From NCBI RefSeq assembly GCF_016786355.1, contig NZ_JADWYX010000044.1:1-64000 (forward strand): a stretch of 64,000 bases of DNA, given 5' to 3'. The position numbers and the translations under genes were made by a program. Source of the stretch: Frankia sp. AgB1.9. Lineage in GTDB: Bacteria; Actinomycetota; Actinomycetes; Frankiales; Frankiaceae. The notes beneath the pieces are model-generated. The model was not told the DNA's origin and did no database searches. It saw nothing but the letters and a program-made list of their open reading frames with translations. Below, piece by piece: positions 1 to 8,666 of the stretch. Each line of letters opens with the position of its first letter. Position 1 is the stretch's first letter.

Positions 1-600
1 ATGCGCGACAATCCGTCACTCACCTTACAGGATGGAGATGTGGTCGAATTCCAGGATTCCCTTTTGCGTGCAATAGGCTACCCTCTATCCATCTCCGCTT
101 TGACCGAGAATCTCGACAGCTTAGCTCAGGCGAGCATACAGTTCTCCGGCGAAAACGGTCTATTGGCGAATCGTGTACCTGCCGCCCGACGCGCATTTGC
201 TATTGGCCGCAACCTCCGTCGTGAACTTAATGGAGCGTGTCCATTGATGGCACTGATACACCTGAGGCCTGTCGAGATTAAAGACTTCCTACTTGCAACA
301 ACCTTGATTGAAATTGGCGCCACCCAAATATCTCGCGATTCGTTCAATGATGAAGTCGAGATGATGAGCTATTTTGACGATTTTAGGGGCCGACACGCCA
401 GCCGTATAGCAGACGAGCTCTTATACGGTTCGCAGGGGTGTAGTGCGGCCGAGCATTGCAAACTACCTCATCGCCGGGCCTGCGATGAATTGACATTTCA
501 ACTCACGCCCTACGTCCAGCAGTGCCCCCGCGAGGATCTAATTGCGAGGTTGGCGGATTCGTACGACCTTGACCGGTTTCTGATACGGCGGGAGGACTGA
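1..600 (+). CDS. hypothetical protein, possibly 5'-truncated by the window edge
   Basis: The frame is open from the first base to a TGA at 598-600 and encodes up to 199 residues. The ATG at position 1 may be internal, since the frame could extend upstream of the window. I recognise no domain. The protein is soluble-looking, with mixed charged and aliphatic residues, and has a Cys/His-containing stretch near residues 148-162 (CSAAEHCKLPHRRAC) that could bind metal. Base composition is clearly AT-richer than the downstream genes, which suggests recent acquisition. Its stop falls exactly where homology to an antisense kinase fragment ends, so position 600 looks like a recombination junction. Function unknown. 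Confidence 0.6.
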   Translation: MRDNPSLTLQDGDVVEFQDSLLRAIGYPLSISALTENLDSLAQASIQFSGENGLLANRVPAARRAFAIGRNLRRELNGACPLMALIHLRPVEIKDFLLATTLIEIGATQISRDSFNDEVEMMSYFDDFRGRHASRIADELLYGSQGCSAAEHCKLPHRRACDELTFQLTPYVQQCPREDLIARLADSYDLDRFLIRRED

Positions 601-861
601 GCATTGCGGCATGACGAGGTAGGCCGTGCCTCCGTTCGGGTCATCGGGAAGGTAGGCGTCGACCACTGGGACGATGCCCTTGACGCCGGTCAGATCCCGT
701 ACGCGCTCGACCTCGTTGACGAACCTCTGGTAGAGGACACTGCGCTTGTTAGGCTTCGCCTTGAAGAGCTTGATCGCCCAACGCTCTTGTCGACTGTTCG
801 CGGCGAGCCAGACCTCTCCGCTGCCACCGCCGCCGAGATACTTCACGAGCAGGTAGGTCAC
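538..861 (-). pseudogene. truncated serine/threonine protein kinase (N-lobe only)
   Basis: The reading frame has a protein-kinase N-lobe: a glycine-rich loop (GGGGSGEVWLA), the ATP-binding lysine in RWAIKLFK and the helix-C glutamate in FVNEVERV. It then reaches the hinge-like segment YLVMPQC. After that point, at about position 600, the kinase similarity stops abruptly: no catalytic loop, no DFG motif, and the frame ends about 20 codons later inside the neighbouring gene on the opposite strand. A GTG at 859-861 is the only evident start; an in-frame TAA lies about 40 bases upstream. A typical kinase domain is about 260 residues, so roughly two thirds is missing and the fragment cannot be catalytically active. 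Confidence 0.75.
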
Positions 862-912
862 GTCCAGCGGCGTGGTGTACGGAGGGTGACGTCGCGTGAT
901 CCTGGGGGCAGG

Positions 913-1062
913 TTATGCGGCGAGGGCGTCGGTGGTCACGCTGATCTCGGGTGTGTCAGCAGGGTTTTCGGTCGGGTCGGTTTTGGCGAGGATTTCCAGA
1001 CCGAAGTGGCGGTGTGTTTCGATCCATTCGTCGTGCTGTTCAGCGAGGACCCGACCCGGCAT
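913..1062 (-). pseudogene. C-terminal remnant of an IS256 (Mutator)-family transposase
   Basis: The last ~50 codons of this frame contain RVLAEQHDEWIETHRHFGLE, which resembles the conserved C-terminus of IS256-family transposases, where a QHDEW-like motif followed by (R/H)RY-type residues closes the protein. The catalytic DDE core is absent upstream: the preceding sequence in this frame (to about 1314) has no recognisable transposase content. It is therefore a decayed IS scrap rather than a functional gene. It lies between the kinase fragment and the PD-(D/E)XK gene, consistent with a history of insertion and deletion. The rest of 1063-1393 shows no gene that I can support. Confidence 0.6.
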
Positions 1063-1393
1063 CGTGGACCACCGGGCAATGCAGCACGGACGTGCGCGCG
1101 ACGCTTGACTCCCGGGGGCGTCATGATCTGGGTTCCTACTGATCCGGATGTGCGCGGGCGATTCGACGGCTCGGTCCAGGTCCGTGCGGCGCCGACAAGC
1201 CGGCTCCTGACAGCAGCCTGCGGCTCGCCACGCAGCGAGCAGCGCGCGTCGACTCTGATCGTTTCTTACGGGGGTTGTAGCGCGCAAGACGGGACGGGGA
1301 GCCGGTGACCCCATAGGGGGTCACATTGCTTTGTTCTCTTCTATCTGGTTACCGGCGAGGGTGACATGCGCTGCCTTCGAGTGTGATGCACGT

Positions 1394-2713
1394 TCAGGGT
1401 TGCGGGCGTGGTTCGGTTTGGCCGGTGGCGGTGGTCATGGTCCATAGGATGGGGCATTGGTCGATCGCGGCGCGGAGGCCAAGGAGCAGGTCGCGGGCTT
1501 TCTCGACGGTGATGTTGTCGAGGGGGATGCGTTGGCGGAGGCGGAGGCGGGTGGTCCCGGAGAGCCGGCCAAAAACGTCGACGATCCAGGCGGCGCTGAT
1601 GATGCTGGTCGGCGCGGTGACGACCGGGCCCGTGGGGTCGGGGCTGTCGACGACAAGGTCGTAGCCGTCGAGCTTTCCGAGTTCGCGGGCAAGCTCCGCG
1701 GCGTGCGGCTGCCATTTCCCGAGCGCGGCGGCGACCGTCGGGGAGGGGAGATGGAGGCAGACCTCGAACGCCGGGTCATAGAAGTCAAACGCGGCGACGA
1801 GCGACGGGGGCCTTGCGCCGGCCCGTGCGGGGAGACCGGTGCTCCAGTAGGCGAGGCCGACGGTGGTCCGGGCCCATTCGGAGGGTTTGGCGACGGAGGT
1901 GCTCAGGCCGGTGAACTGCATGCTCTTCCAGGTGGGCTGCGCGTGGTCGAACCCGTCAGCCATGACCGCGGCGGTGAGGGCGTCGAAGAACAGCCGCAGC
2001 TGCGGGTAGAGCCTGGTGGCCGCGGTTTTCTGGGCCTGGGCGACTTCGGCGTAGGCGGCGAGGTCGAGGTGGTCGAACACGTGGCGTACCTCCCTGCTGT
2101 CCATGAACCGCAGCGTGTCGTCGGCGAGGCGGCACTCGTGCGTGCGCAGCCCGTCGGACTGAAGGCACCGGGCGATCTGGTGCCAGGGGAGCCAGCGGAA
2201 CCGGTCGGCATCGACGGCCGAGACCAGCAGGCGGGCCGAGCGCGCGGCGAAGGCGAGGTCGGCGGTCGGCGGAATCGCGCCGACGGTAACCGCGACGACA
2301 ATCGGATCCGGCCAACCCTTCGCAGCGGTCGCGGCTTGAACGGCGGCGTACTGGGCGGCCATCTGGTGGAACGGTTCGCCGCCGGTCCGCTCGTCGGCCG
2401 GGTAGATGGTGAAAGGCGAGGTGTACTTCGCCTCGAACACCACAACCGTCGACCCGGCGGTGACAACCACGTCAGGCTCGACGCGCATCGGCGGCAGGTG
2501 CGGAACCGGGTAGGTCGGCCACAGCTCCACCTGGGCGTCGTCGAGCGCCTCCGGCTCGACGTCCACCCCGGCGGCGGCGAGCACCTGGCCGAGAACGAGC
2601 CGGTAGGGCAGATGTCGAAGCGCGCCGAACACGGCGCCGGTGAGCGCGTCCTCTGACCTGTCCAGCGGTGTCCCACCAGCGGGATCGAGCTTCCCAGCCA
2701 GGATCGCGAGCAT
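1394..2713 (-). CDS. PD-(D/E)XK nuclease-superfamily-like hypothetical protein
   Basis: The 439-residue product starts MLAILAGKLDP at 2713; upstream codons of the open frame are low-complexity and overlap the divergent promoter region. An N-terminal helix carries acidic residues (RSEDALTGAVFGAL, about 19-32). It is followed by PDVVV (Asp81) and VVVFEAKYTS with Glu94 and Lys96, matching the PD-(D/E)XK nuclease pattern. The remaining ~340 residues are unrecognised; they include a mixed alpha/beta segment with several tryptophans and a final helix-rich part. It is divergent from another PD-(D/E)XK-like gene at 2933, with about 220 bp between them that would hold both promoters. A role in restriction or defence is an inference from fold and setting only. 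Confidence 0.7.
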   Translation of the reverse strand: MLAILAGKLDPAGGTPLDRSEDALTGAVFGALRHLPYRLVLGQVLAAAGVDVEPEALDDAQVELWPTYPVPHLPPMRVEPDVVVTAGSTVVVFEAKYTSPFTIYPADERTGGEPFHQMAAQYAAVQAATAAKGWPDPIVVAVTVGAIPPTADLAFAARSARLLVSAVDADRFRWLPWHQIARCLQSDGLRTHECRLADDTLRFMDSREVRHVFDHLDLAAYAEVAQAQKTAATRLYPQLRLFFDALTAAVMADGFDHAQPTWKSMQFTGLSTSVAKPSEWARTTVGLAYWSTGLPARAGARPPSLVAAFDFYDPAFEVCLHLPSPTVAAALGKWQPHAAELARELGKLDGYDLVVDSPDPTGPVVTAPTSIISAAWIVDVFGRLSGTTRLRLRQRIPLDNITVEKARDLLLGLRAAIDQCPILWTMTTATGQTEPRPQP

Positions 2714-2932
2714 CGCCCTAGTATGACCGCGACCACATGCCCGATGATCAGGACCCTGAACCGGCCAGTGGGGCGTGCTGGCAGGACTTTGCCACCACCG
2801 GCGGTGGGGTTGAACCGGCCAGACTGTCGCAGGCAGCTGCCATCGTGGCGGTCCGCCTGTCGACCCGGGCCGGTCCAGTTCATGCCCTGGTGGCCGAGAT
2901 CCGGGCCATCCTCGGGTGGGAAAGGAAGTGCT

Positions 2933-3736
2933 ATGCCTGCGATCCGGTTCGTGCTCAACGGGCATTCCTATGAACTGACGGGTGCTGAGGTGGAGTCGCG
3001 GCTGGTCGGTGTGACGCCGGAGCCGGTGCGGGAGCACGCCGTGCTGGTGAACGGCGCGTGGTTTCCGGTAAAGCAGGCGTTCGAGGCCGCGGTGGGCTTA
3101 CCCCGAGCCGAATTCATCTCGCACGCAGCCCGCCGTCACCTCGCCGCGCTCGGATTCGAGGTCCGCCGACAGATCGCGGCACGCGGTCCCGACTCCGCCG
3201 GGACTACGAAGCCGCAGTCGAGCGTCGGCGCATTGCCGGCAGCCGGCGTGCCGACGGTGCCGCGCGATGGTGCGGAGGGTGAGTGGCACACGGAGACCAA
3301 CGTCCAGGCCGCGGTGGTCAGCGCGCTGGCTGCGGCCGGCTGGCGGATCTTGTCTGTGGCCAATACGGCGACAAAGGAACGCGGGGTGGACGTCGTCGCG
3401 TCCCGCGACGGCGGTACGGTCGGCGTCGAGGTCAAGGGCTACCCGAGCCGGGGCTACGCCGACCCGGCTCGCGCTGGCGAGACCAAGCCGACCTCGCCCA
3501 GCACCCAGGCGGGCCACTGGTTCGCCCAGGCCGTGCTGGCGGCGATGCGCCTGCGGGGGAAACAGCCCCACTGGCGCAGCGTGATCGCGCTACCCGACTT
3601 CTCGCGGTACCGGGACCTACACACCGAGACCGCCGGATCCCTCGACGCCGCGCTGATCGAGGTCTGGTGGGTCGGCCAGGACGGCGTCGTAAGCACACCG
3701 CGCCCCCTGGACGCAGCGCCGGGCAACCCGCGCTGA
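2933..3736 (+). CDS. restriction-endonuclease-like (PD-(D/E)XK) protein
   Basis: The product has 267 residues. The ATG at 2933 has a good Shine-Dalgarno (GGAAAGGAAG, 2919-2928). The N-terminal ~80 residues form a small domain ending in ARRHLAALGFEV, a pattern I associate with an actinobacterial DNA-binding-like domain. A Pro/Gly-rich linker follows. The C-terminal half has the nuclease signature: GEWHTETNVQAAVVSAL helix, then GVDVVAS (Asp153) and VGVEVKGYPS (Glu166, Lys168), followed by a histidine/tryptophan-containing tail. It may process foreign DNA or act in repair. No methyltransferase neighbour is present, so it is not an obvious restriction-modification pair. It is divergently arranged with the nuclease-like gene at 1394-2713. 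Confidence 0.75.
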   Translation: MPAIRFVLNGHSYELTGAEVESRLVGVTPEPVREHAVLVNGAWFPVKQAFEAAVGLPRAEFISHAARRHLAALGFEVRRQIAARGPDSAGTTKPQSSVGALPAAGVPTVPRDGAEGEWHTETNVQAAVVSALAAAGWRILSVANTATKERGVDVVASRDGGTVGVEVKGYPSRGYADPARAGETKPTSPSTQAGHWFAQAVLAAMRLRGKQPHWRSVIALPDFSRYRDLHTETAGSLDAALIEVWWVGQDGVVSTPRPLDAAPGNPR

Positions 3737-3797
3737 ACCACCTGGCGCTGCGGGGCGGAAGCATGGACCGGCCGGCCGCGCAGTGATGATGGCGCGG

Positions 3798-3890
3798 CGG
3801 GGATCTTCGGTCAGGCGTCGCGGCCGCGTGGGTCGATGTCGCTGCGGGAGTTGGCGGCGCGGTCTCACCCGTCCAAGTTTGTCCGCCGCC
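3798..3890 (+). pseudogene. 5' fragment duplicated from the XRE regulator gene
   Basis: Bases from about 3771 to 3887 closely match 5103-5205, the promoter-proximal and start region of the XRE regulator. Both share the upstream GTGATGATGGCGCGG and the coding string MSLRELAAR. In this copy the GTG start has become GCG, three bases are missing, and homology stops after about 30 codons, where the convergent DUF1152 gene begins to overlap. It is a dead fragment. With the intact copy it brackets the DUF1152 gene, recording a duplication or insertion. Confidence 0.75.
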
Positions 3891-4977
3891 GCGTGGACCA
3901 CAGTGGGAAGGCCTCATGGCCAGGCTGGACCGATCGGAGGCGTTCTCTCAGTTCCGCGGCCTCGATCCCAGGCGCCTTGATGGCCTCCGCGATCCGACGA
4001 CACGTCAGGAAGTCGATACCCCGCCGGCCAGCGTCATCGACGTAGGCGGCCGCTCTGGCCGTGAGGTCGGCGCGGCTCGGCCGTCCCTCTTCTCGATGTA
4101 GGCGTTCGAGCCTTCGCCGTTCGTAGTCGATCTCGGATGTGCCCCGAACACCGCGCACCACATCCTCAACCTCGATCAAAGAGCGCGTCTCCGGGAGGAG
4201 CAGGGCCAGCAGGCTTCCCTCATGCACGTCCCGTAGATCGGTGACGTAGACATCCGCGCTCTCGTCAGTCAGTGCGACGGTTGCCCCTTCACCGCGCAGC
4301 TCGACGGTTCCGCGGTGGCCTGCTGCGGCGGCGGCCAGCAGCGCGGTGGCCTCCGTTGGGTGCCATTCGAGGATCGCGCGCACGGCCTCGACGTCCCGGG
4401 GGCCCAGGGTTGCTGTTCGTCGACCGCCGAGGCTGCGAATCCTTTCCAGGACGGCGGAGGCGGCGAGTTCGCCATCCAGCCCTGGCCCTGCCACGACCAG
4501 CTCCGTGGGCACGTCCAGCCCCGAGCACGCGGCGATGACCAGCATGTCGGCGAGAGGGCTCATGAGCTCAGCCTCGTCACCCCGCGCGACCGCGTCGCCA
4601 CCGACGTCGACGAGCGACACCTTCTCGACGTCGGCAAGTTCGATGATCTCCCGGACCTGTGCGCGGATCCCGACGGCACCCTGCGTCGGGTCAAGGAGCA
4701 GCAGTGGCGTCTCGATCGATCTCGCGAGCCGAGAGAGCGTCGAACCGCTGGGAGGGTTGACGGTCGTGGACGGCAGGATGCGGGCATTCAGGCCACCCAA
4801 CGGCTGCAGGCCGCTGAAGTCTGAAGCACACCGCGGCCCAGGAAGCGGGTCGACCCGCAGCCGCTCCCAGGCATAGGTGAGGATCGCGACATCAACGTCG
4901 GGGTGAGACGCCCGACGGGTCATCACGGCGCCCAGGGCATCGCCGCCACCGCCGGAGGCCACGACCAGGCGTCTCAT
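3865..4977 (-). CDS. DUF1152 domain-containing protein
   Basis: The 370-residue product begins MRRLVVASGGGGDALGAVM, a glycine-rich nucleotide-binding-like N-terminus typical of the DUF1152 family. The family body follows: a segment with VSLVDVGGDAVARGDEAELMSPLADML, where acidic and glycine residues are conserved, and a C-terminal helical region rich in Arg/Glu. Family function is unestablished; the fold suggests a Rossmann-like ligand-binding or enzymatic role. The last few codons run into the duplicated XRE fragment, so the final residues may have been reshaped by the recombination that placed the gene here. It stands alone, on the opposite strand from the flanking XRE sequences. Confidence 0.8.
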   Translation of the reverse strand: MRRLVVASGGGGDALGAVMTRRASHPDVDVAILTYAWERLRVDPLPGPRCASDFSGLQPLGGLNARILPSTTVNPPSGSTLSRLARSIETPLLLLDPTQGAVGIRAQVREIIELADVEKVSLVDVGGDAVARGDEAELMSPLADMLVIAACSGLDVPTELVVAGPGLDGELAASAVLERIRSLGGRRTATLGPRDVEAVRAILEWHPTEATALLAAAAAGHRGTVELRGEGATVALTDESADVYVTDLRDVHEGSLLALLLPETRSLIEVEDVVRGVRGTSEIDYERRRLERLHREEGRPSRADLTARAAAYVDDAGRRGIDFLTCRRIAEAIKAPGIEAAELRERLRSVQPGHEAFPLWSTRRRTNLDG

Positions 4978-5125
4978 AGAACAACCTTAGATTCCGAGAT
5001 GTCCAGATTGCCTTTTAGCACTGCCGGGCCGTGAGAATGGACAACGAGGCGAGGCAGCGCGGCGCTGCGCCATCAATAGTCCGGGTCGGTGTTCTGCCGG
5101 CCGGGCTCGCGGTGATGATGGCGCG

Positions 5126-6328
5126 GTGGAGACCTTCGGCTCGGCGTTGCGGCGGCTGCGTGGGCCGATGTCGTTGCGGGAGTTGGCGGCGCGGGCGCAT
5201 TGCGGCAAGTCGTATGTCGCGGATCTGGAACAGGGCCGGCGCCACCCGAGCCGGGACATGGCACTGGCGCTGGACCGGGCGCTCGACGCCGAGGGTCGGC
5301 TGGCTGCCCTGGCGCGGCCCACCGCCGAATGGGGTCCGAAAAGGGACTCTCCCGCCGATGTACTGGAGGCGTCCGGAGCGCCGATCGAGGCGCTGCGCAA
5401 GGTGCTCGACGCTCACGACCTGCCGTCCAGCGGTGATGTCCGGCCGCTGCGCGAGCTGTCCGCAGCCGTGCGCCAGGTCGTCTGGCTGCGGCTGCAAGCC
5501 CGTTATGGGACCCTCGGGCAGGTCCTACCGGCCTTGATCGTCGAGCTGCAGGAGGCGTTTCGCCGTCACGATGGGCAGAGGCGGCGGCAGGTCGCTGGGA
5601 TGCTGGTGCAGTCGTACCGGGCGGCGGACGCGATCGCGGACAAGCTGGGTCTGGTGGACCTGTCGGCTCGGATCATCGGGATGATGACCACGATGGCGCT
5701 GGAGTCCGGTGACGAGACGCTCATCGCCACCACGGCCTATGTGCGCTCGGAGTTGTTCTTCGCCAGCGGCGCGCACGACGATGGCCGGCGCATGCTCGTC
5801 CGGGCCGCGGACCGGCTGGATCCGGGCGCGGGCGTCGCGGCGTGTGCGGCCTACGGGTCGCTGCATATGCGTGCGGCGGTGTTCGCGGCCCGCGACGCCA
5901 ACCTCGCCGACGCGCGCCTCCACGCCTGCGAGGCCCTCGATATCGCCCGAACGGTCCCGGAGTCGGTCTACCTCGGGACGTTGTTCGGGCTATCGACGGT
6001 GCGGATACACCAGATCACGATCGCGGTCGATTCGAAGGACCCGGACGGTGCGCTGCGGATCGCCGAGCAATGGCGCCCTGGCGACGACGTTCCCGCTGAA
6101 CGGCGGTCGCACTACTTCGTCGACATCGCCCGCGCCTGGGCGGATACCGGGAAACCCGACCAGGCACTCGGCTCGCTCGTCGAGGCGCGGGCGATAGCCC
6201 CGGAACACATCCGGCCTCATCCCGACGTCGGGCGCCTGCTCGCAACCACGGTGATGGAACCGCTGCGGCGCGACCCGCGTTGGCGTGAGCTCAACAGCTG
6301 GATGCGCGGCCCGGCCAAGGTCTCCTAG
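5126..6328 (+). CDS. XRE-family transcriptional regulator with helical repeat C-terminus
   Basis: The 400-residue product starts at a GTG (protein METFGSALRRLRG). An N-terminal helix-turn-helix of the Xre/Cro type covers roughly residues 5-60 (MSLRELAARAHCGKSYVADL, then a DMALALDRAL helix). The remaining ~330 residues form an alpha-helical, TPR-like scaffold (for example DARLHACEALDIART and ADTGKPDQALGSLVEARAI), the usual architecture of streptomycete regulators that sense a peptide or small ligand. It ends convergently with the HAD gene, sharing a CTAG at 6325-6328. It lies 0.9 kb upstream of the lanthipeptide operon and could regulate it, but nothing in the sequence proves that. Confidence 0.85.
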   Translation: METFGSALRRLRGPMSLRELAARAHCGKSYVADLEQGRRHPSRDMALALDRALDAEGRLAALARPTAEWGPKRDSPADVLEASGAPIEALRKVLDAHDLPSSGDVRPLRELSAAVRQVVWLRLQARYGTLGQVLPALIVELQEAFRRHDGQRRRQVAGMLVQSYRAADAIADKLGLVDLSARIIGMMTTMALESGDETLIATTAYVRSELFFASGAHDDGRRMLVRAADRLDPGAGVAACAAYGSLHMRAAVFAARDANLADARLHACEALDIARTVPESVYLGTLFGLSTVRIHQITIAVDSKDPDGALRIAEQWRPGDDVPAERRSHYFVDIARAWADTGKPDQALGSLVEARAIAPEHIRPHPDVGRLLATTVMEPLRRDPRWRELNSWMRGPAKVS

Positions 6329-6972
6329 GACCGCTGGCGTAGGAGATCCGGCAGCTCGGCCAGCGAGTCCACCCGCCAGTCAGCCGCATTCAGAACCTCA
6401 GGATCCTCGGCCCACAGGTGGCCCCACGGCCCCCGACGGATCAGCGCGGTCCGCAGCCCGGCCTTGCGCGCCGGGAGGATGTCGTTGTCCCGGTGATCAC
6501 CGACGTACACGATGTCGCGCCGGGCCGCCGGCGTGAACGCGGCGACGCGGTCGAAAAAGGCCGGGTCCGGTTTCGCGACTCCCCACTCACCCGACGTCGC
6601 GACCGCATCCACCGGCAGATCCAAGGCGCGCAGGAGGCGGGCGGCCTTGACGGTCTGGTTACCGGCGATCCCGACCCACAAGCCTCGCGCCCGTAGCTCG
6701 GCGAGCGCCGGGCGAACGTCGGGATAGAGGTCGTCGTCATCGATCTGCTCGCCGACGCCGGCATCCTCCCGACGCTGGCGCTCAACGGCCAGGTCGAACC
6801 CGGGCCGGAAGTACCCGAACGTCTCGGCGTTGTTCCGGCCCTGCGCGGTCACCGCGCCGAGCACCGCGGAGAACGTGTGCCGAGGCACGCCGATCCAGTC
6901 CGCCCACGCCGCGAACTCGCGGGTGTCATCGAGCAGCGTCTCCCCGACGTCGAACACCACCGCCATGACCAT
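6325..6972 (-). CDS. HAD-family hydrolase
   Basis: The 215-residue product matches the length of small HAD phosphatases. Motif I is VVFDVGETLLDD, with the nucleophilic Asp followed by VGET. Motif II is the Asn/Thr-containing GIAGNQTVKAARLL. Motif III lysine is in GVAKPDPAFF, and motif IV is DIVYVGDHRDNDILPARKAG. The order and spacing fit a cap-containing phosphoglycolate phosphatase-like enzyme acting on an unknown phosphate ester in the cytosol. It faces the XRE gene tail to tail with a 4-base overlap. The 5' side adjoins the promoter region of the lanthipeptide operon, so the two transcription units diverge from 6973-7256. Confidence 0.88.
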   Translation of the reverse strand: MVMAVVFDVGETLLDDTREFAAWADWIGVPRHTFSAVLGAVTAQGRNNAETFGYFRPGFDLAVERQRREDAGVGEQIDDDDLYPDVRPALAELRARGLWVGIAGNQTVKAARLLRALDLPVDAVATSGEWGVAKPDPAFFDRVAAFTPAARRDIVYVGDHRDNDILPARKAGLRTALIRRGPWGHLWAEDPEVLNAADWRVDSLAELPDLLRQRS

Positions 6973-7256
6973 GCCTCAATCCTGCCTGGTAGCCACGCCC
7001 GTGTCGGCGGGGCTCGGCTCATTCGGCCGTTCGACGCCCAGCGCTGCCGCCGTCCACCAACACAGTCGCTTTCCGCCCGAAGCCGCTTCGCTCGTTGGGC
7101 TGGTCCCGTCCCACGCCGCCTGTGGCGGCCGCCTGGTAGCGAAGTGCGGACACGGTGCGGACAGGACTGGCCTTCCACGACGCCCGAGACGCCAGGATGA
7201 TTCGACCGACAGCTACGAGACGTTTACTTCAGGCCACTGCGGCCCGAGAGGACACC

Positions 7257-8507
7257 ATGAGCGTCGGCACCATGGGCAGCGAGCGTCTCCGCAACGCGAT
7301 GGTCGACCAGCTGGCCGCCGATCATGCGGGGAAGGGCCTGCTGCTGCGGCCCGAGGTGGAGGCGGCGCTGCGGACGGTTCCCCGCGAGCTGTTCACGCCC
7401 GGCCTCCCGTTGGAAGAGGCGTACGACGCGAACGCGGCGGTCCTGAAGAAGATGCGGGGCGCGGAGGCCGTCAGTTCGGTGTCGGCGCCCTATCTGATCG
7501 CGGAGATGCTCGGTCAGGCCGCGGACGCGCTCGGCGGCCTTGAGGGCCGGCACGCGCTGGAGATCGGCAGCGGCGGCTACAACGCGTCGCTGCTGCGGGA
7601 GCTCGTCGGCCCGTCGGGATCGGTGACCTCCGTCGACATCGACCCCGAGGTGACAGGCCGGGCGGTCGCCTGCCTGGCGGCTGCGGGCTACCGCGATGTG
7701 GACGTGGTGTGCGCGGACGCCGAGCACCCGGTCGCACCGGACCGCCGCTACGACTTGATCATTGCCACGGTCGGGGCATGGGACATCCCACCGGCGTGGC
7801 GTGATCAGCTCACTGACGACGGGGTGCTCGTGGTGCCGCTGCGCACCTTTGGAATGACCCGGTCCTGGTCGCTGCGACGCCATAGGGACCGTCTGGTCAG
7901 TGCGAGCAACCGGCAGTGCGGGTTCGTCTCGATGCAGGGTGACGGCGCCCACGAGATGCGGTACCTCGATATCGCCGGCGGTGTGCACCTGCGTCTCGAC
8001 GAGGGCCAGCAGATCGCCCCCGCCCGCGTCGCCGGCCTCCTTGCGCAACCCCGTGAGGAGGCGTGGTGCGGGGTAAGCCTCCCGCCCATCACCGTCCTGG
8101 CCGACCTGAACCTGTGGCTGGCGACCCGCCTCACCGACGAGACACAGTTCGTCGTGCTCTCGGCGCAGGAGGCCGCGGTGAAGTCCGGCGTCGTCGCGCC
8201 CAGCTGGCGGTTTGGCACCCCAGCGACCCTCGACAACGACAGCACGTTCGCCTACCGGTCGGCGCTGCGCTGGACCGACAGACGCTTCGACCTCGGGGCC
8301 TACGCCCACGGACCCGCCGCCGCCGCGGCGGCCGGCCGGATGGTCGAACACATGCGTGCGTGGGTCGACGCGGGCAGCCCGGCACCGACGCTGCACGTAC
8401 TTCCCGCGCATGCCCCGGACGGCGACCTGCCGGTCGGGGCGGTCCTGGACAAGCGGCACAGCCGCCTCGTCCTGACCTTCACCTCCCGAGAGAAGGGAAC
8501 CCCCTGA
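7257..8507 (+). CDS. FxLD-system methyltransferase (PCMT-like, lanthipeptide tailoring)
   Basis: The 416-residue product starts at the ATG at 7257, preceded by a strong Shine-Dalgarno (GAGAGGAC). The N-terminal half is a protein-L-isoaspartate O-methyltransferase-like domain (VPRELFTPG, then SVSAPYLIAEML). Its SAM motif is HALEIGSGGYNASLLREL, with an acidic strand end in VTSVDIDPEVTG. The C-terminal ~200 residues are the extra domain seen in methyltransferases of FxLD lanthipeptide clusters. Expected substrate: Asp side chains of the modified precursor, methylated to give aspartimide or isoaspartate; this follows from PCMT chemistry and from LanS-type enzymes and is not shown here. Its stop overlaps the precursor start (TGATG), so the two are translationally coupled. 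Confidence 0.88.
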   Translation: MSVGTMGSERLRNAMVDQLAADHAGKGLLLRPEVEAALRTVPRELFTPGLPLEEAYDANAAVLKKMRGAEAVSSVSAPYLIAEMLGQAADALGGLEGRHALEIGSGGYNASLLRELVGPSGSVTSVDIDPEVTGRAVACLAAAGYRDVDVVCADAEHPVAPDRRYDLIIATVGAWDIPPAWRDQLTDDGVLVVPLRTFGMTRSWSLRRHRDRLVSASNRQCGFVSMQGDGAHEMRYLDIAGGVHLRLDEGQQIAPARVAGLLAQPREEAWCGVSLPPITVLADLNLWLATRLTDETQFVVLSAQEAAVKSGVVAPSWRFGTPATLDNDSTFAYRSALRWTDRRFDLGAYAHGPAAAAAAGRMVEHMRAWVDAGSPAPTLHVLPAHAPDGDLPVGAVLDKRHSRLVLTFTSREKGTP

Positions 8508-8650
8508 TGGACAACCCCGAGTACGAACTGGACCTGCGCCTGGTCGACGCCGGAACCGTCGCGGGCGGCTACGCCACCAACACCGACGACGACTGCGGCT
8601 CCGGCGACACGGGCACGAGCGCCTGCACGACCAGCGCCGACGGCAGCTGA
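8507..8650 (+). CDS. FxLD-family lanthipeptide precursor
   Basis: This 47-residue peptide lies directly between the methyltransferase and LanB genes. The leader has the family motif in the form YELDLRLVD (residues 6-14; Tyr in place of Phe of FxLD). The core is rich in Thr/Ser, Asp and Gly, with two cysteines at 30 and 40. It contains the triple Asp run 27-29 before Cys30, and a DG step at 45-46 near the C-terminus. Thr/Ser at 17, 24, 26, 32, 35, 37, 38, 41, 42, 43 and 47 are potential dehydration sites; two Cys allow at most two (methyl)lanthionine rings. No GG-type cleavage site is certain (AGG at 19-21 is a candidate). Start overlaps the upstream stop. Confidence 0.9.
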   Translation: MDNPEYELDLRLVDAGTVAGGYATNTDDDCGSGDTGTSACTTSADGS

Positions 8651-8666
8651 GCCGCCCGTCGCCCTC

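Noticed and set aside
604..1308. Long plus-strand frame of 234 codons opposite the kinase fragment
   Set aside because: It is a shadow of the minus-strand kinase and transposase scraps; composition is Arg/Gly-rich with no domain, and it has no ribosome site.
1457..2656. 399-codon plus-strand frame
   Set aside because: It lies entirely opposite the PD-(D/E)XK-like gene, and its Gly/Glu/Arg-rich sequence is typical of antisense translation in high-GC DNA.
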